Translations under genes and position numbers: made by a program | Shown here: in pieces, positions 10,207-20,159 of the stretch | How the letters are laid out: each line of letters opens with the position of its first letter | Position numbering within the stretch: the first letter of the stretch is position 1 | Source: Candidatus Roslinia caecavium | GTDB lineage: Bacteria; Bacillota; Clostridia; Monoglobales; Monoglobaceae | Direction: 5' to 3' | Length of the DNA stretch: 64,000 bases | Assembly (NCBI GenBank): GCA_904419955.1 | Contig: CAJFTO010000012.1 | Coordinates: 1-64,000, forward strand | Notes under the pieces: generated by a model | Told to the model about the DNA's origin: nothing | The model's input: the letters and a program-made list of their open reading frames with translations, nothing else | The model's database searches: none

Positions 10207-10235
10207 TTTACTATCGCCGATATATGTGATATAAT
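10207..10235 (+). promoter_or_regulatory. Promoter of the AI-2E permease gene
   Basis: TTTACT (10207-10212), 17 bases ending TGA, TATAAT (10230-10235): an extended -10 promoter with a start about 20 bases before the gene. Confidence 0.6.
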
Positions 10236-10262
10236 TAAGCGTCATAAAAAAGAGGTGATCGC

Positions 10263-11465
10263 TTGAAAATACACAAATATGTAAAAAGTTATATCGGCAT
10301 CCTGATAGTCGGCATAGTTCTTATAGCCGTCTACAAGACGTTCGACAGCTTCGACGTTATCTCGTCATACGTCCGGACCGTAATCTCGCTGCTTACGCCG
10401 CTGACTATAGGTTCGGTCATAGCGTATATACTCTACCTTCCGTGCAGAAAGATCGAACAACTTTTGATGAAGGCAAAACACGGATTTGTACGCGTAAAAC
10501 GCAGAGGTATAGCCGTCGCCGCGATATACGTCGTCTTTATTATACTTCTGGTCCTGCTCTTCGGGACGGTCATCCCGGCGATATACCGCAGCATAATGGA
10601 CTTTATAGAACAGTTCCCGACGATCGTTGGCAACCTGTATAACTGGCTTACCTCCTTAGAAATATATCAGATCCAAGAGGACAACATCAAAAACTTCATA
10701 CTGGAAAACGTACTGTCGATCAGCGAATTGATCACCAACTTCGACTTCAGCAACGTCGGAAGATACGCGCAGGGCGTTATAAGTTTCGGAAACGGGATCT
10801 TCCAGATATTTATCGGTATAATCATCTCCGTATACATCCTCCTCGACCGCAGCAATATACTAAACTTCATTAAACGCGCGTCAAGGCTGATCCTGAAAGA
10901 GAAACATTACACGCTGATAGCAAAATACCTTCACCGCATAAACGAATTCGTAAATAAATATATTTACTGCATGCTTATAGACGCGGTCGTGATATTTATA
11001 CTCTCGTTTATAGCGATGTCCATCATAGGGGTCAGCTACGCGCCTTTGTTCGCGCTGATCGTAGGGCTGTTTAACCTGATCCCATACTTCGGCGCGATCG
11101 TCGCGACGGTAGTTACGGGAGTTATCACCGTCTTTACCGGTTCGTTTACTCAGGGAATAATAACGGTAATAACCTTAATAGTTATCCAGCAGCTTGACGC
11201 AAACCTGATCCAGCCGCGGCTCTTCGCCGACTCGCTACAGGTCAAACCGCTGTACGTAATACTTGGAATAACGGTTGGCGGCGGGCTGTTCGGAATGGTC
11301 GGGATCTTCTTCGCGGTGCCGATAATAGCCCTGATAAGAAGTATTATCCTCGAACTTATGGAACGCAAAGAGACCCTCGTCGCTATGGACGGGATCGGCA
11401 AAAGGTCGGACGGCGCCGCCTCGGACTCCGAATCCGGCCAATCCGCCAACAACACGAAAAACTAA
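10263..11465 (+). CDS. AI-2E family transporter (permease)
   Basis: A 400-residue polytopic membrane protein of the AI-2E/PerM family. Members export small molecules or act in Na+/H+ exchange, and the substrate cannot be read from sequence. Hydrophobic segments lie at about 11-28, 40-60 and 85-105, then a soluble loop, then a cluster from about 175 to the C-terminus. The conserved block LFNLIPYFGAIVA and the following QQLDANLIQPRLFADSL are characteristic. It starts at TTG (10263-10265) with AGAGGTGATC at 10250-10259, a near-perfect complement of the 16S tail; no ATG is equally well placed. The last 20 residues are polar. comEC follows 31 bases later, so co-transcription is likely. A second family member lies at 36341-37663. 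Confidence 0.88.
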   Translation: MKIHKYVKSYIGILIVGIVLIAVYKTFDSFDVISSYVRTVISLLTPLTIGSVIAYILYLPCRKIEQLLMKAKHGFVRVKRRGIAVAAIYVVFIILLVLLFGTVIPAIYRSIMDFIEQFPTIVGNLYNWLTSLEIYQIQEDNIKNFILENVLSISELITNFDFSNVGRYAQGVISFGNGIFQIFIGIIISVYILLDRSNILNFIKRASRLILKEKHYTLIAKYLHRINEFVNKYIYCMLIDAVVIFILSFIAMSIIGVSYAPLFALIVGLFNLIPYFGAIVATVVTGVITVFTGSFTQGIITVITLIVIQQLDANLIQPRLFADSLQVKPLYVILGITVGGGLFGMVGIFFAVPIIALIRSIILELMERKETLVAMDGIGKRSDGAASDSESGQSANNTKN

Positions 11466-11496
11466 CGCTCCTCTGCGCTTCACGGAGGTAATAAAA

Positions 11497-13410
11497 ATGT
11501 CAAAGGCCCAAAATACTAAGTTTAAAATCCCGGCGTCCATCCCGGCTCAGACTTTAAACGGTATACTGAATCTGCGTATACAAGTATTTTGGGTCGTATT
11601 GTTTATGTGCGGTCTATATCTCGGTATCTATAATATCGACTCTATACTCGGCTCGTTTAATAAGGCTCTGAAATTTTCCGTATTATTTTTGATATCGATC
11701 GCGCTTCCATATATATTTACATTGCCGATAAGAAAAGAAAGTTTTAAATATTTAATCGGTATTCGTCAAAAATACCTGCTTATCGTTATATCCGCAGTTT
11801 TCTTCATCGCCGGAGCGCTGCGCCCCGCCGCTTTCAATATAAGCGTATATCAAAATACGGGGCGGCTTAACGAAAAGTCTGAGACTGTATACGGAACAGT
11901 CGTAAGCGATCCCGCTCAGTCTTCAAACAAGGAATGGACTTCGTTCAAATTCGACATATACGGAATCGGAGAAGATCCGCAAATGTCGAACAAGCCCCTT
12001 TGCAGGGCGCTCGTATACGTATACAATTCCGCGATCGGCTACCGAGGCGGCATATCAAACGGCGATTCGCTGAGGCTTACCGGCTCGTTCAGCCTGCCTG
12101 CCGAAAAATTAGAGGATTTTGAATACAGGCGGTATCTTCTCTCGGACAAGACCGTTCTGACTTCGTTTTCATACGAATACGAAAAACTTCCTTACGCGTG
12201 CGGTAAATCTTTCTACAGCTATCTGACGCGCATAGGTATCGCCGTCCGAAACGATATAGCGAGCTACGCAAGCGAAGTAATTCCCGGCGCCGCTTCCGAC
12301 GAGTCGGCGCTCGTATCCGGGATTTTGATAGGCGCCCGCGCCGACTTTTCGGACGAACTCGAGACCGCGCTCTCAGACTCGGGCATAACCCATATCGTCG
12401 CGGTATCCGGTATGCATACGTCGTATCTGATATTGTTCGTCGGCGCGATCCTATCTATGTTTAGATTAAAGAGAAATAAGATAAAGCTGCTTCTTCCGCC
12501 GATATTGATCCTGTTCGCCGCCGCCTCCGGATTCACTCCGTCCATAGTCCGCTCCGTCATAACCTCGTCTATACTGCTGCTTCTCTCATACTTCGGACGT
12601 TCTAACGATTCCCTGACCTCGCTGGCGTATTCGGCGCTGATCATTACGGCGTATAATCCTTATACTATGCTCTCCGCAAGCTTCGTCCTCTCCTACTGCT
12701 CGGTACTCGGGATAATTGTCTTCGTCGGTATGTTCGTCGATACCACAAAATCGCTGAGCGGCAGATTCAAATCGAAAGAGACCAAACGCTACCTCATATC
12801 GTTCCAAAAAGAGGCCGAAAAAGTCGAACTTATCGCTAAGGCCAACAAGATACTCGCATCCCGCTCTCAAAAACCTCTCGCGGCGTTCGACGCGGGAACG
12901 GCGCTTCTCTTCATAAAAGCGCGCGATTTTCGCCTCGCGCTCAAAACCGCTCTGCATTCGCCCAAGTATAAATTAGCGCTGTATTTTTCAGGTTTCAACC
13001 GGACGGCGGCGACCGCGCTCCTCCTTCTCCCTCTCTTCGGCTCCGCTTTCGCGGCTTACCCGGTCGCCAAAATGTTCGGCCGCTTCACGCTCCCGGCAAG
13101 TCTTTTTAACATACTCGCCGTCCCGTGCTCGACGCTGATCTTTCTCCTCGGCTGCGCGGGCTGGCTGATCGACTCCCTCCTCTCGCTGTTGACCGCTTCT
13201 CCTCCGGCGCATATCTTCGGGAGAACTATTTTCGTTTTGAGCCGCTTGATAATTCGATCCGCCGAACTTACCGCCGCCTCCCCTCTGAGCATGATCTCCA
13301 AATCGCCCTCCTCAGCCGTACTTTTTCTGACCTTTATCCCCTGCCTCTTCCTCTATATTTTTCTGACCTTTATAAAAATTTTCTTGAAAAACGCGCGAAG
13401 ATATAGATAG
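11497..13410 (+). CDS. comEC: ComEC/Rec2-family DNA uptake channel, short form
   Basis: ComEC forms the inner-membrane channel for single-stranded DNA during transformation. The protein has 637 residues. An N-terminal pair of membrane segments and a DUF4131-like soluble region (to about 230) are followed by the Competence domain, whose signature THIVAVSGMHTS is at about 297-308. A series of membrane helices runs to the C-terminus. Full-length Bacillus ComEC has about 770 residues with a C-terminal metallo-beta-lactamase domain. That domain is absent here: the protein ends in a hydrophobic helix and basic tail. The start ATG has GGAGGT 8 bases upstream. No other competence gene is in the window, so a role in transformation is inferred from family only. 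Confidence 0.88.
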   Translation: MSKAQNTKFKIPASIPAQTLNGILNLRIQVFWVVLFMCGLYLGIYNIDSILGSFNKALKFSVLFLISIALPYIFTLPIRKESFKYLIGIRQKYLLIVISAVFFIAGALRPAAFNISVYQNTGRLNEKSETVYGTVVSDPAQSSNKEWTSFKFDIYGIGEDPQMSNKPLCRALVYVYNSAIGYRGGISNGDSLRLTGSFSLPAEKLEDFEYRRYLLSDKTVLTSFSYEYEKLPYACGKSFYSYLTRIGIAVRNDIASYASEVIPGAASDESALVSGILIGARADFSDELETALSDSGITHIVAVSGMHTSYLILFVGAILSMFRLKRNKIKLLLPPILILFAAASGFTPSIVRSVITSSILLLLSYFGRSNDSLTSLAYSALIITAYNPYTMLSASFVLSYCSVLGIIVFVGMFVDTTKSLSGRFKSKETKRYLISFQKEAEKVELIAKANKILASRSQKPLAAFDAGTALLFIKARDFRLALKTALHSPKYKLALYFSGFNRTAATALLLLPLFGSAFAAYPVAKMFGRFTLPASLFNILAVPCSTLIFLLGCAGWLIDSLLSLLTASPPAHIFGRTIFVLSRLIIRSAELTAASPLSMISKSPSSAVLFLTFIPCLFLYIFLTFIKIFLKNARRYR

Positions 13411-13496
13411 TTTCACGCCAATAAATAACGTTTTTACAGCGTTTATATTTAATTCATAACCATATAAAAATTTTTTTGACTTTTTTCAAAAAACTA

Positions 13497-13524
13497 TTGA
13501 CAAATCAAAAAAAGGCGCTATAAT
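13497..13524 (+). promoter_or_regulatory. Promoter of the ctsR-mcsA-mcsB-clpC operon
   Basis: TTGACA (13497-13502), 16 bases, TATAAT (13519-13524). The CtsR operator starts 10 bases below the -10 box, covering the transcription start. Confidence 0.85.
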
Positions 13525-13533
13525 ATAGTTAAA

Positions 13534-13557
13534 AGTCAAAGAAAGTCAAAGTCAAAA
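13534..13557 (+). promoter_or_regulatory. CtsR operator
   Basis: AGTCAAA-GAA-AGTCAAA (13534-13550) is the exact tandem heptad bound by CtsR in Bacillus and relatives, spaced by 3 bases. A third partial heptad GTCAAAA follows directly (13551-13557). A single heptad in reverse, TTTGACT, sits at 13475-13481 upstream of the -35 box. This supports autorepression of the operon and heat induction. Confidence 0.92.
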
Positions 13558-13665
13558 ACCTCCGATTATTCTTTGGCGGCCTTAAATGCGGGCGAGTTTG
13601 GAAGCGTTTTAAGACCGGCGTTATAAGCGGTCGGTAAGCTCGAACGGTTCGCGAAGGGCGAAAAC

Positions 13666-13764
13666 ATGATCAGAATTGGAGACGATCGAAATGAAGAACA
13701 GCTCAAACGCGGACTATCAGACCCTGCATTTAAGGCGGCGGATAAGGAAGTGGTTAAAAAATGA
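13666..13764 (+). CDS. Possible 32-residue leader peptide ahead of ctsR
   Basis: A short frame with AAGGG 8 bases before its ATG. Its TGA overlaps the ctsR ATG as ATGA, a typical coupling arrangement. The product (MIRIGDDRNEEQ...) is charged and resembles nothing I know. A second frame, ATG 13691 with a GGAG, competes in the same stretch, and ctsR has its own AAGGAAG. It may be chance; the supporting facts are the overlap and the long leader (about 230 bases). Confidence 0.28.
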   Translation: MIRIGDDRNEEQLKRGLSDPAFKAADKEVVKK

Positions 13765-14216
13765 AACTTAGTAATATAATAGAAGATTTTATCAACCAGA
13801 TGCTCTCAGAGGCGGAGGGCGGCGAGATCGAGCTTAAGAGGAACGCGCTCGCCGACAAGTTCAGCTGCGTTCCCTCTCAGATCAACTATGTGATCTCGAC
13901 AAGGTTCTCGCCGGAGAGAGGGTATATTGTTGAGAGCAGGCGGGGCGGCGGCGGATACATCAAGATAATACGCGTTACGCCCTCGGCCGACAACGGACTG
14001 CTCGACGACATAAGATCGATAGGCGACAGCATAACGTTTAGCGCTACGAGCGCGATGATCAAAAAGCTTTACGAATACGACGTCGTAACCAAGCGCGAAG
14101 CGACAATAATAATAAACGCCTTGAGCGAGAAATCTCTCGCGGTAAAGCAGCCCGAACAGGACAGACTCAGAGCCAAGATACTCAAGAACGTCCTGATAAG
14201 CATAGCCGGTTCATAG
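13761..14216 (+). CDS. ctsR: Transcriptional repressor of class III stress genes
   Basis: CtsR represses clp and its own operon and is inactivated by heat. McsB and ClpCP dispose of it in Bacillus. 151 residues, the family length. The winged-helix DNA-binding part is residues 1-75, with SQINYVISTRFSPERGY and the glycine-rich wing RRGGGGYIKI that senses temperature. The C-terminal dimerisation domain follows (from about 80). It is first gene of a canonical operon and sits behind a perfect CtsR box. AAGGAAG precedes the ATG by 8 bases. Confidence 0.95.
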   Translation: MKLSNIIEDFINQMLSEAEGGEIELKRNALADKFSCVPSQINYVISTRFSPERGYIVESRRGGGGYIKIIRVTPSADNGLLDDIRSIGDSITFSATSAMIKKLYEYDVVTKREATIIINALSEKSLAVKQPEQDRLRAKILKNVLISIAGS

Positions 14217-14266
14217 AACCGAGGTAAGAAACGAACAACATCTTAAAGATAAAGGAGCGATGATAT

Positions 14267-14779
14267 ATGAAGTGCGAAAAATGTAAGGTTAACGAAGCCA
14301 CTACTCATATAAGAAGGGAAATAAACGGAGTTAAATCGGAATATCATCTTTGCAGCGAATGCGCTAAGGAATTCAGACATAATAATTCGTTCGCAGCGTC
14401 GCAGGATTTTGGGCTGGGAAATATATTCTCAACATTTTTCGGAAATAAGCCCGGCGCGTATTCCGAACCGGAGATACTCAAAGCTCCGGACGTATGTCCG
14501 CTCTGCGGCATGAGATACAACGAATTCGTCGAGACCGGCAAGCTTGGCTGCAGCGAATGTTACGACGCGTTCAGAGGCAGACTCATCAGGCCTTTAAAAC
14601 AGATACACGGCGCCTGCGAGCATATCGGCAAGGTTCCGGTAAGAGAAGGCGGACAGATCAAAAACGACAGAAAGATCAAAAAGCTTGAGACCGAGCTCAA
14701 CGCCGCGGTAATGAAACAGGAGTTTGAGAAAGCGGCAAAACTCAGAGACGAGATCAAGCAGCTTAAAGGGGAGGCGTAA
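14267..14779 (+). CDS. mcsA: McsA, zinc-binding activator of the arginine kinase McsB
   Basis: McsA stimulates McsB and modulates CtsR. 170 residues. Zinc-ligand pairs are visible at CEKC (3-6), CSEC (29-32), CPLC (77-80) and CSEC (95-98), and a UVR motif fills the C-terminus (about 134-168: LNAAVMKQEFEKAAKLRDEI). A strong ribosome binding site AAAGGAG precedes the ATG. The mcsB ATG begins 3 bases after its stop. Confidence 0.94.
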   Translation: MKCEKCKVNEATTHIRREINGVKSEYHLCSECAKEFRHNNSFAASQDFGLGNIFSTFFGNKPGAYSEPEILKAPDVCPLCGMRYNEFVETGKLGCSECYDAFRGRLIRPLKQIHGACEHIGKVPVREGGQIKNDRKIKKLETELNAAVMKQEFEKAAKLRDEIKQLKGEA

Positions 14780-14781
14780 TT

Positions 14782-15804
14782 ATGTGGTATAACGAATACG
14801 GCAAAGACGGAGACGTAGTACTCTCGTCAAGAATAAGACTCGCAAGAAACGTCAAGGGCGCGCCGTTTCCGTACAGGGCGAGCAAGGAGCGCCAGCGTCA
14901 AATAATCGAGACCTGCAAAAACGCGGTGATAGGCGAAGATTCGGCGTATAAAGACAGCGTAAAATATATAGACTTAAATAAGATGGAGCCTTACCAGAAG
15001 CAGGCTATAGCCGAACTTCATCTGATAAGTCCGAATATGATAGACGACAGCATAGAACGCGGGATACTGCTCAGCGACGACAACAAGATCTGTATAATGG
15101 TGAATGAAGAAGACCACATGCGGATACAGTGTATGTCGGCCGGATTCGATCTGGATTCGTGTTATAACGAAGCCGATAAGCTGGACGACATGATCGAGGA
15201 AAAGATCGACTACGCGTTCGACAAGGATTTCGGATACCTGACCTGCTGTCCGACAAACGTCGGCACGGGGCTCAGAGCGTCCGTAATGGTCCACCTCCCG
15301 GCGCTCGTCGCGAGCGGGACTTTCAGCAAGCTGGCCAACTCGCTGGCGCAGCTCGGCCTTGCGGTAAGAGGCATATACGGAGAAGGCTCCAAGGCGATCG
15401 GAAACATATTCCAGATCTCCAACCAGGTCACGCTGGGCGTAAACGAGGAGGACACGATCGAGCAGTTCAAGCAGATAATCGCCGAAGTAATCGAAAACGA
15501 GAGAGTCCTTCGCGATAAACTGCATAAGACGCAGAAGTATAATCTTGAAGACAAGCTGATGCGTTCATACGGCATACTTACGAACTCGGTTCTGATGACT
15601 TCTAACGAAGCGATGAAGCGTCTTTCGGATATAAGGTTTGCAAAAGACCTTAACATCCTCGACGATTCAATATCCTACGAGACGCTGAACGAGCTGACCT
15701 ACTCCGTGCTGCCCGCCAATATAGCCAAAAACTATAACCTTTTCGACGAGACCGAAAGGGATCTGAAGCGGGCGGAGATCATAAAGGAAAAACTTGGATC
15801 CTAA
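14782..15804 (+). CDS. mcsB: Protein arginine kinase
   Basis: Phosphorylates arginines on damaged proteins, marking them for ClpC-ClpP. It belongs to the phosphagen (ATP:guanido) kinase family. 340 residues. The nucleotide-binding SSRIRLARN lies near residues 14-22. CPTNVGTGLRASVMVHLPAL (about 155-174) is the family core with the reactive cysteine region, and RGIYGEGS follows. Gap to mcsA is 2 bases, so the genes are coupled. Confidence 0.95.
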   Translation: MWYNEYGKDGDVVLSSRIRLARNVKGAPFPYRASKERQRQIIETCKNAVIGEDSAYKDSVKYIDLNKMEPYQKQAIAELHLISPNMIDDSIERGILLSDDNKICIMVNEEDHMRIQCMSAGFDLDSCYNEADKLDDMIEEKIDYAFDKDFGYLTCCPTNVGTGLRASVMVHLPALVASGTFSKLANSLAQLGLAVRGIYGEGSKAIGNIFQISNQVTLGVNEEDTIEQFKQIIAEVIENERVLRDKLHKTQKYNLEDKLMRSYGILTNSVLMTSNEAMKRLSDIRFAKDLNILDDSISYETLNELTYSVLPANIAKNYNLFDETERDLKRAEIIKEKLGS

Positions 15805-15869
15805 ACGGATAGATATCGATATCAACGCAATCAGGCTAATTTAATTAAGCTAAGAAAGGAATGATACTT

Positions 15870-18377
15870 ATGTTTGAAAATAAATTCACCGAACGCGCTC
15901 AGACCGCGATAAACTTAGCCGCCGAGTCGGCTATGGAGCTCGGCCACAACTATGTCGGAACAGAACATCTTCTGCTCGGACTCATCAAAGAGGGCGAAGG
16001 CGTCGCGGCTAAAATACTCGAGGCGAATAATATAAACGAAAATAACGTTACGGAAAAGATCGACGAGTTGATCGGAACGGGCGAACCCACCAACATACAG
16101 CCCGCGGGCTTCACGCCGAGGACGAAGTACGTGCTCGAACACAGCTATAACGAATCGAGACGGTTCGGACACAACTATATAGGCACCGAGCACATCCTCA
16201 TCTCCATACTCAGAGAGCGGGACAGCGTCGCCGTAAGGATACTGAGCGAACTTGGCGCGTCGGCTCAGGGATTGTTCAACGATATAGTCAACACGCTGAG
16301 CAGCGGCGAGTCGGACATGGGCGGCATGGAGATGGGCGGCTACGGTTCCGCGCCGCAGAGCGGACATAAACCGGGCGCTCACGGCAAAAAGACCGACTGC
16401 CCGACCCTTATGAAATACGGCCGCGACCTGACCCAGATGGCGAAGGACGGCGCGCTCGATCCTATCATCGGCAGAGACAAGGAGATCCAGAGAGTGATCC
16501 AGATCCTCAGCCGCAGAACCAAGAACAACCCGTGTCTGACCGGCGAACCGGGCGTTGGTAAAACGGCCGTAGCCGAAGGTCTGGCGCAGCAGATAGCGTC
16601 GGGCAAGGTCCCGGAAATACTGAAGAATAAGAGAGTTATTTCTTTGGATATATCCTCGATGATAGCCGGCGCAAAGTACAGAGGCGAGTTTGAGGACAGA
16701 CTCAAGAAAGTCATGGAGGAGATCAACCGCGCGGGCAACATCATCCTCTTCATAGACGAACTTCACACCATAGTCGGCGCGGGCGCCGCGGAGGGCGCGA
16801 TCGACGCGGCAAATATCCTAAAACCGGCGCTCGCCAGAGGCGAACTGCAGGTAATAGGCGCGACTACTATCGAAGAATACAGAAAGCATATCGAAAAGGA
16901 CGCCGCGCTCGAACGTAGGTTCCAGCCGATCAACCTCGACGAGCCTACGGCCGAAGAGAGCATACAGATACTCAAGGGTATCCGCGACAAATACGAAGCT
17001 CATCACAGAGTAAAAATTACCGACGAAGCGCTTGAAGCGGCGGTAAACCTTTCCATAAGATATATCCCGGACAGATTCCTGCCGGATAAGGCGATAGACC
17101 TTATCGACGAGGCGGCGTCGAGGTTAAAACTCAAATCGATGACCGCTCCTCCGGACGTAAGGGATATCGAACAGAAGATAGAGAATATCAAGACCGAGAT
17201 GGAAAGCGCGATCACGACTCAGGACTTTGAATCGGCCGCCAAACTCAGGGACGAGGAAAAAGCTCTGAAAGAACAGCTCAATTCGACTAAGGAAAACTGG
17301 GAGAAGAACAACAGCTCGGTAGACGCGGCAGTCACACCGGACGAAATAGCCGAGATCGTAGCGTTGTGGACGGGTATCCCGGTCAAATCCCTCGCCGAGA
17401 GCGAAAGCGAGCGTCTGCTCAAACTCGAGAGCATACTGCACGAGCGCGTAGTCGGTCAGGACGAAGCTGTGTCGGCCGTAGCTAAGGCCATAAGACGCGG
17501 CAGAGTCGGACTTAAAGACCCGAAACGTCCTATCGGATCGTTCATCTTCTTAGGTCCTACCGGCGTCGGTAAGACAGAGCTTTCAAAGGCGCTGGCGGAG
17601 GCGATGTTCGGCGACGAGGACGCGATGATAAGGATCGACATGTCGGAGTACATGGAGAAGCACTCGGTATCGAGAATGGTCGGTTCGCCTCCGGGCTACG
17701 TAGGTCATGAGGAGGGCGGACAGCTCACCGAAAAAGTCCGCAGAAAGCCGTACTCGGTAATACTGTTCGACGAGATCGAAAAGGCTCACCCGGACGTATT
17801 CAACATCCTGCTCCAGATCCTGGACGACGGTATCCTGACCGACTCCCAGGGCAGACGGGTGGACTTTAGAAACACGGTCATAATCATGACCTCTAACCTC
17901 GGCGCGAGACTTATCTCGGGCGGCGGAGCCAAGACGCTTGGATTTTCGGCGCTCGACGAAGGCGACGAGGAAAAGGATTATCAAAAGATCAAGGACGACG
18001 TCATGGGCGAGCTCAAGCAGGCGTTCAGGCCCGAGTTCCTTAACAGGATCGACGAGATAATCGTATTCCACCAGCTCTCGAAAGATAATATCAAGGAGAT
18101 CGCAAAGCGTATGCTCGGAACGCTGAAATACAGACTCAGCGAAAACGGCGTCGCTGCCGAATTCACCGACGCGGCGGTCGAGAAGATCGCCGACGAGGGC
18201 TTTGATATAACCTACGGCGCAAGACCGCTAAGACGCGCGATCCAGTCGCAGATCGAGGATCTTGTAGCCGAGAAGATGCTGGAGGGCGACGTCAAAGACG
18301 GAGCCTCGATAACCGTAGACTGCGAAGACGGCAAGTTCGTCGTAAAGACCGCGGTCGCGGCGGCGGAGAGCGAATAA
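15870..18377 (+). CDS. clpC: ATP-dependent Clp protease ATP-binding subunit ClpC
   Basis: Hsp100 unfoldase that feeds proteins, including arginine-phosphorylated ones, to ClpP. 835 residues. It has an N-domain with two repeats ([15 protein letters not shown] and [15 protein letters not shown]), AAA1 with Walker A GEPGVGKT (about 224), and a middle domain with UVR motif (about 440-470) that binds McsB. AAA2 follows with Walker A GPTGVGKT (about 563) and then ClpB-D2-small. The frame also opens at ATG 15861, but AAGGA lies right against that codon, whereas the ATG at 15870 has proper spacing and gives [10 protein letters not shown], the usual N-terminus. Last gene of the ctsR operon. Confidence 0.96.
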   Translation: MFENKFTERAQTAINLAAESAMELGHNYVGTEHLLLGLIKEGEGVAAKILEANNINENNVTEKIDELIGTGEPTNIQPAGFTPRTKYVLEHSYNESRRFGHNYIGTEHILISILRERDSVAVRILSELGASAQGLFNDIVNTLSSGESDMGGMEMGGYGSAPQSGHKPGAHGKKTDCPTLMKYGRDLTQMAKDGALDPIIGRDKEIQRVIQILSRRTKNNPCLTGEPGVGKTAVAEGLAQQIASGKVPEILKNKRVISLDISSMIAGAKYRGEFEDRLKKVMEEINRAGNIILFIDELHTIVGAGAAEGAIDAANILKPALARGELQVIGATTIEEYRKHIEKDAALERRFQPINLDEPTAEESIQILKGIRDKYEAHHRVKITDEALEAAVNLSIRYIPDRFLPDKAIDLIDEAASRLKLKSMTAPPDVRDIEQKIENIKTEMESAITTQDFESAAKLRDEEKALKEQLNSTKENWEKNNSSVDAAVTPDEIAEIVALWTGIPVKSLAESESERLLKLESILHERVVGQDEAVSAVAKAIRRGRVGLKDPKRPIGSFIFLGPTGVGKTELSKALAEAMFGDEDAMIRIDMSEYMEKHSVSRMVGSPPGYVGHEEGGQLTEKVRRKPYSVILFDEIEKAHPDVFNILLQILDDGILTDSQGRRVDFRNTVIIMTSNLGARLISGGGAKTLGFSALDEGDEEKDYQKIKDDVMGELKQAFRPEFLNRIDEIIVFHQLSKDNIKEIAKRMLGTLKYRLSENGVAAEFTDAAVEKIADEGFDITYGARPLRRAIQSQIEDLVAEKMLEGDVKDGASITVDCEDGKFVVKTAVAAAESE

Positions 18378-18408
18378 TACCCGCCCGCTGAAAACTAACT
18401 AAAATAAT

Positions 18409-18437
18409 ACGCCGCGAGCTCGTGCGAGCCGCGGCGT
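18409..18437. terminator. Hairpin between clpC and the LRR gene
   Basis: ACGCCGCG (18409-18416) pairs with CGCGGCGT (18430-18437), continued by GCTCG/CGAGC with one bulged A: 13 pairs, 2-base loop. On the minus strand it is followed by a T-rich stretch (ATTATTTTAG), on the plus strand by little T. It probably ends the minus-strand LRR transcript and may also end clpC. Confidence 0.6.
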
Positions 18438-18474
18438 TCGTCATGCTTTGATGTAATTGGGAAGAAATTTTATT

Positions 18475-20115
18475 TTACGACTCGGCAAAGGCAAGCGGGC
18501 GCATCGACCCCAGCTCGTCCCAGGCGAAGAGCTTATACGAATCCCAACCGCTTTCGTTTAGGAAGAACTCTATCTTCCGCATCTCGCCCGAAGCGACGGT
18601 CACGGTTACGTCATCGTAGGTAATAAGCGCGCCGCGCTCGTCGTAGACCGCGCAGATCGCGTCGAACGTCTTAGCCGCGCCGGACGCGTTTTGAAAGTCG
18701 GCCGATATTTTGCGGGCTGTTTTATCCTCGACCGCGCCGCCGATCTTGACGTCCGCGTCGTCGTTTGCGAAGTGGATATTGGCGGAGAGGAGCGGTTCGT
18801 TGTATGAGTCAATGGCGATTTGGTTCCACTGCGATTCCGTACCGGCGTAGTATACGTCGGTTAGGTTTATACAACCCGAAAACGCACCCTCTCCAATATT
18901 GGCCACGCTGTCAGGTATTGTTATGCTTGTTAGACTTGCACACCTAAAAAACGCGCTATCCCCTATACTCGTCACGCTATCCGGTATTATTACGTTTGAT
19001 AGGTTAGAACAATATTGAAAAGCGCCTGATTCAATGCTTGTGACGCTGTTCGGTATTGTTACGCTTGTTAAACTAATACAACCAGTGAATGAGCTGTCTC
19101 CAATGCTTGTCACACTGTTTGGTATCGTTACGCTTGTTAAGTTGCTGCAATTGTAGAACGTTGCTTCTTCAATTATTGTAATTCCATTCGGTATTGTTAT
19201 ACTTGCTAAACTGCTGCAACATTCAAACGCATTATATCCAATATATGTCACACTGTTTGGTATCGTTACGCTTATCAAGTTTCTACAGAGCGAAAACGCA
19301 CTGTCTCCTATGCTTTTTACCCCGATTGGTATAGTATAACTCGGTGATATTACATCCTTTGGATATGCAATTAACCCTGTCGCATCTTTGTTGAATAACA
19401 CTCCGTCAATTGAAGAGTAATTTTCATTATTGGAATCAACATTTATATTAAGCTTACCACATTCTGAAAACGCTCCGCTCCAAATATTAGTTACACTATC
19501 AGGTATTTCTATGCTTGGCAGACTGATACAGTACGTGAATGCGCCCTCTCCTATACTTATCAAGCTATTCGGTATCGTTATGCTTGTTAAGTTATCGCAA
19601 TATGCGAACGCGAGATTTCCTATACTTGTTACGCTGTCCGGTATTATTACGCTTGTTAAACTCCTACATTTCAAAAACGACATAAGTCCAATCTCTGTCA
19701 CACCGTTAGGTATAGATATATTCGCTAAATTACTGCAACTTTGAAACGCTCTCTCTCCAATACTCGTCACGCTGTTCGGTATAGTCACGGTTACTAAGCT
19801 ATCACAAAATGAAAACGCGCTATCCCCTATTCTTGTAACACCGTCAGGTATAGTTACGCTTGTTATGCTACAAAATGAAAACGCGCTATCTCCTATACTC
19901 GTCACGCTTCTCCCGTCAATCTCAGCGGGTATCGTAACCTCGGTCGCCGATCTATCGCAGTCGGTTATAGTTATCGTATTATCATCATTTATCTCATAAG
20001 TCAAAACCCCGTACGTTTCGGCAAGCTCCGCCGCTTCTTCTTCCGCCTGCGCGGGCGCCGCCGTCAACGTCAGAACCGTCGCAAGGACTAAAAATATGCT
20101 TATCAGTCTTTTCAT
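18475..20115 (-). CDS. Secreted BspA-type leucine-rich repeat protein
   Basis: 546 residues. A signal peptide (residues 1-24, ending AQA) is followed by about 13 LRR_5 repeats of 23 residues with the pattern LTSVTIPNSVTSIGxxAFxxC, spanning roughly 60-430. One island breaks the pattern (NVDSNNENYSSIDGVLFNKD). The array ends with the usual YYAGTESQWNQI. A C-terminal beta-rich domain ends in KLFAWDELGSMRPL, a module I know only as recurrent on clostridial surface proteins. There is no LPXTG or SLH anchor. BspA-type proteins mediate adhesion or matrix binding; the ligand here is unknown. The repeat region is more AT-rich than its neighbours. It is divergent from an XRE regulator, and its promoter spacer contains a TGAAA palindrome. 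GGAGGG precedes the ATG. Confidence 0.85.
   Translation of the reverse strand: MKRLISIFLVLATVLTLTAAPAQAEEEAAELAETYGVLTYEINDDNTITITDCDRSATEVTIPAEIDGRSVTSIGDSAFSFCSITSVTIPDGVTRIGDSAFSFCDSLVTVTIPNSVTSIGERAFQSCSNLANISIPNGVTEIGLMSFLKCRSLTSVIIPDSVTSIGNLAFAYCDNLTSITIPNSLISIGEGAFTYCISLPSIEIPDSVTNIWSGAFSECGKLNINVDSNNENYSSIDGVLFNKDATGLIAYPKDVISPSYTIPIGVKSIGDSAFSLCRNLISVTIPNSVTYIGYNAFECCSSLASITIPNGITIIEEATFYNCSNLTSVTIPNSVTSIGDSSFTGCISLTSVTIPNSVTSIESGAFQYCSNLSNVIIPDSVTSIGDSAFFRCASLTSITIPDSVANIGEGAFSGCINLTDVYYAGTESQWNQIAIDSYNEPLLSANIHFANDDADVKIGGAVEDKTARKISADFQNASGAAKTFDAICAVYDERGALITYDDVTVTVASGEMRKIEFFLNESGWDSYKLFAWDELGSMRPLAFAES
18890..19910 (-). repeat. DNA-level tandem repeat encoding the LRR array
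   Basis: Units of 69 bases (23 codons) recur with strong nucleotide similarity, for example the shared stretch encoding SVTSIG. Similar units favour copy-number change by slippage or recombination, so array length may vary among strains. That last point is inference. Confidence 0.7.
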
Positions 20116-20159
20116 AATAAAGTTCCCTCCGTTTAATGATATATATTTTTATTGTTTTT

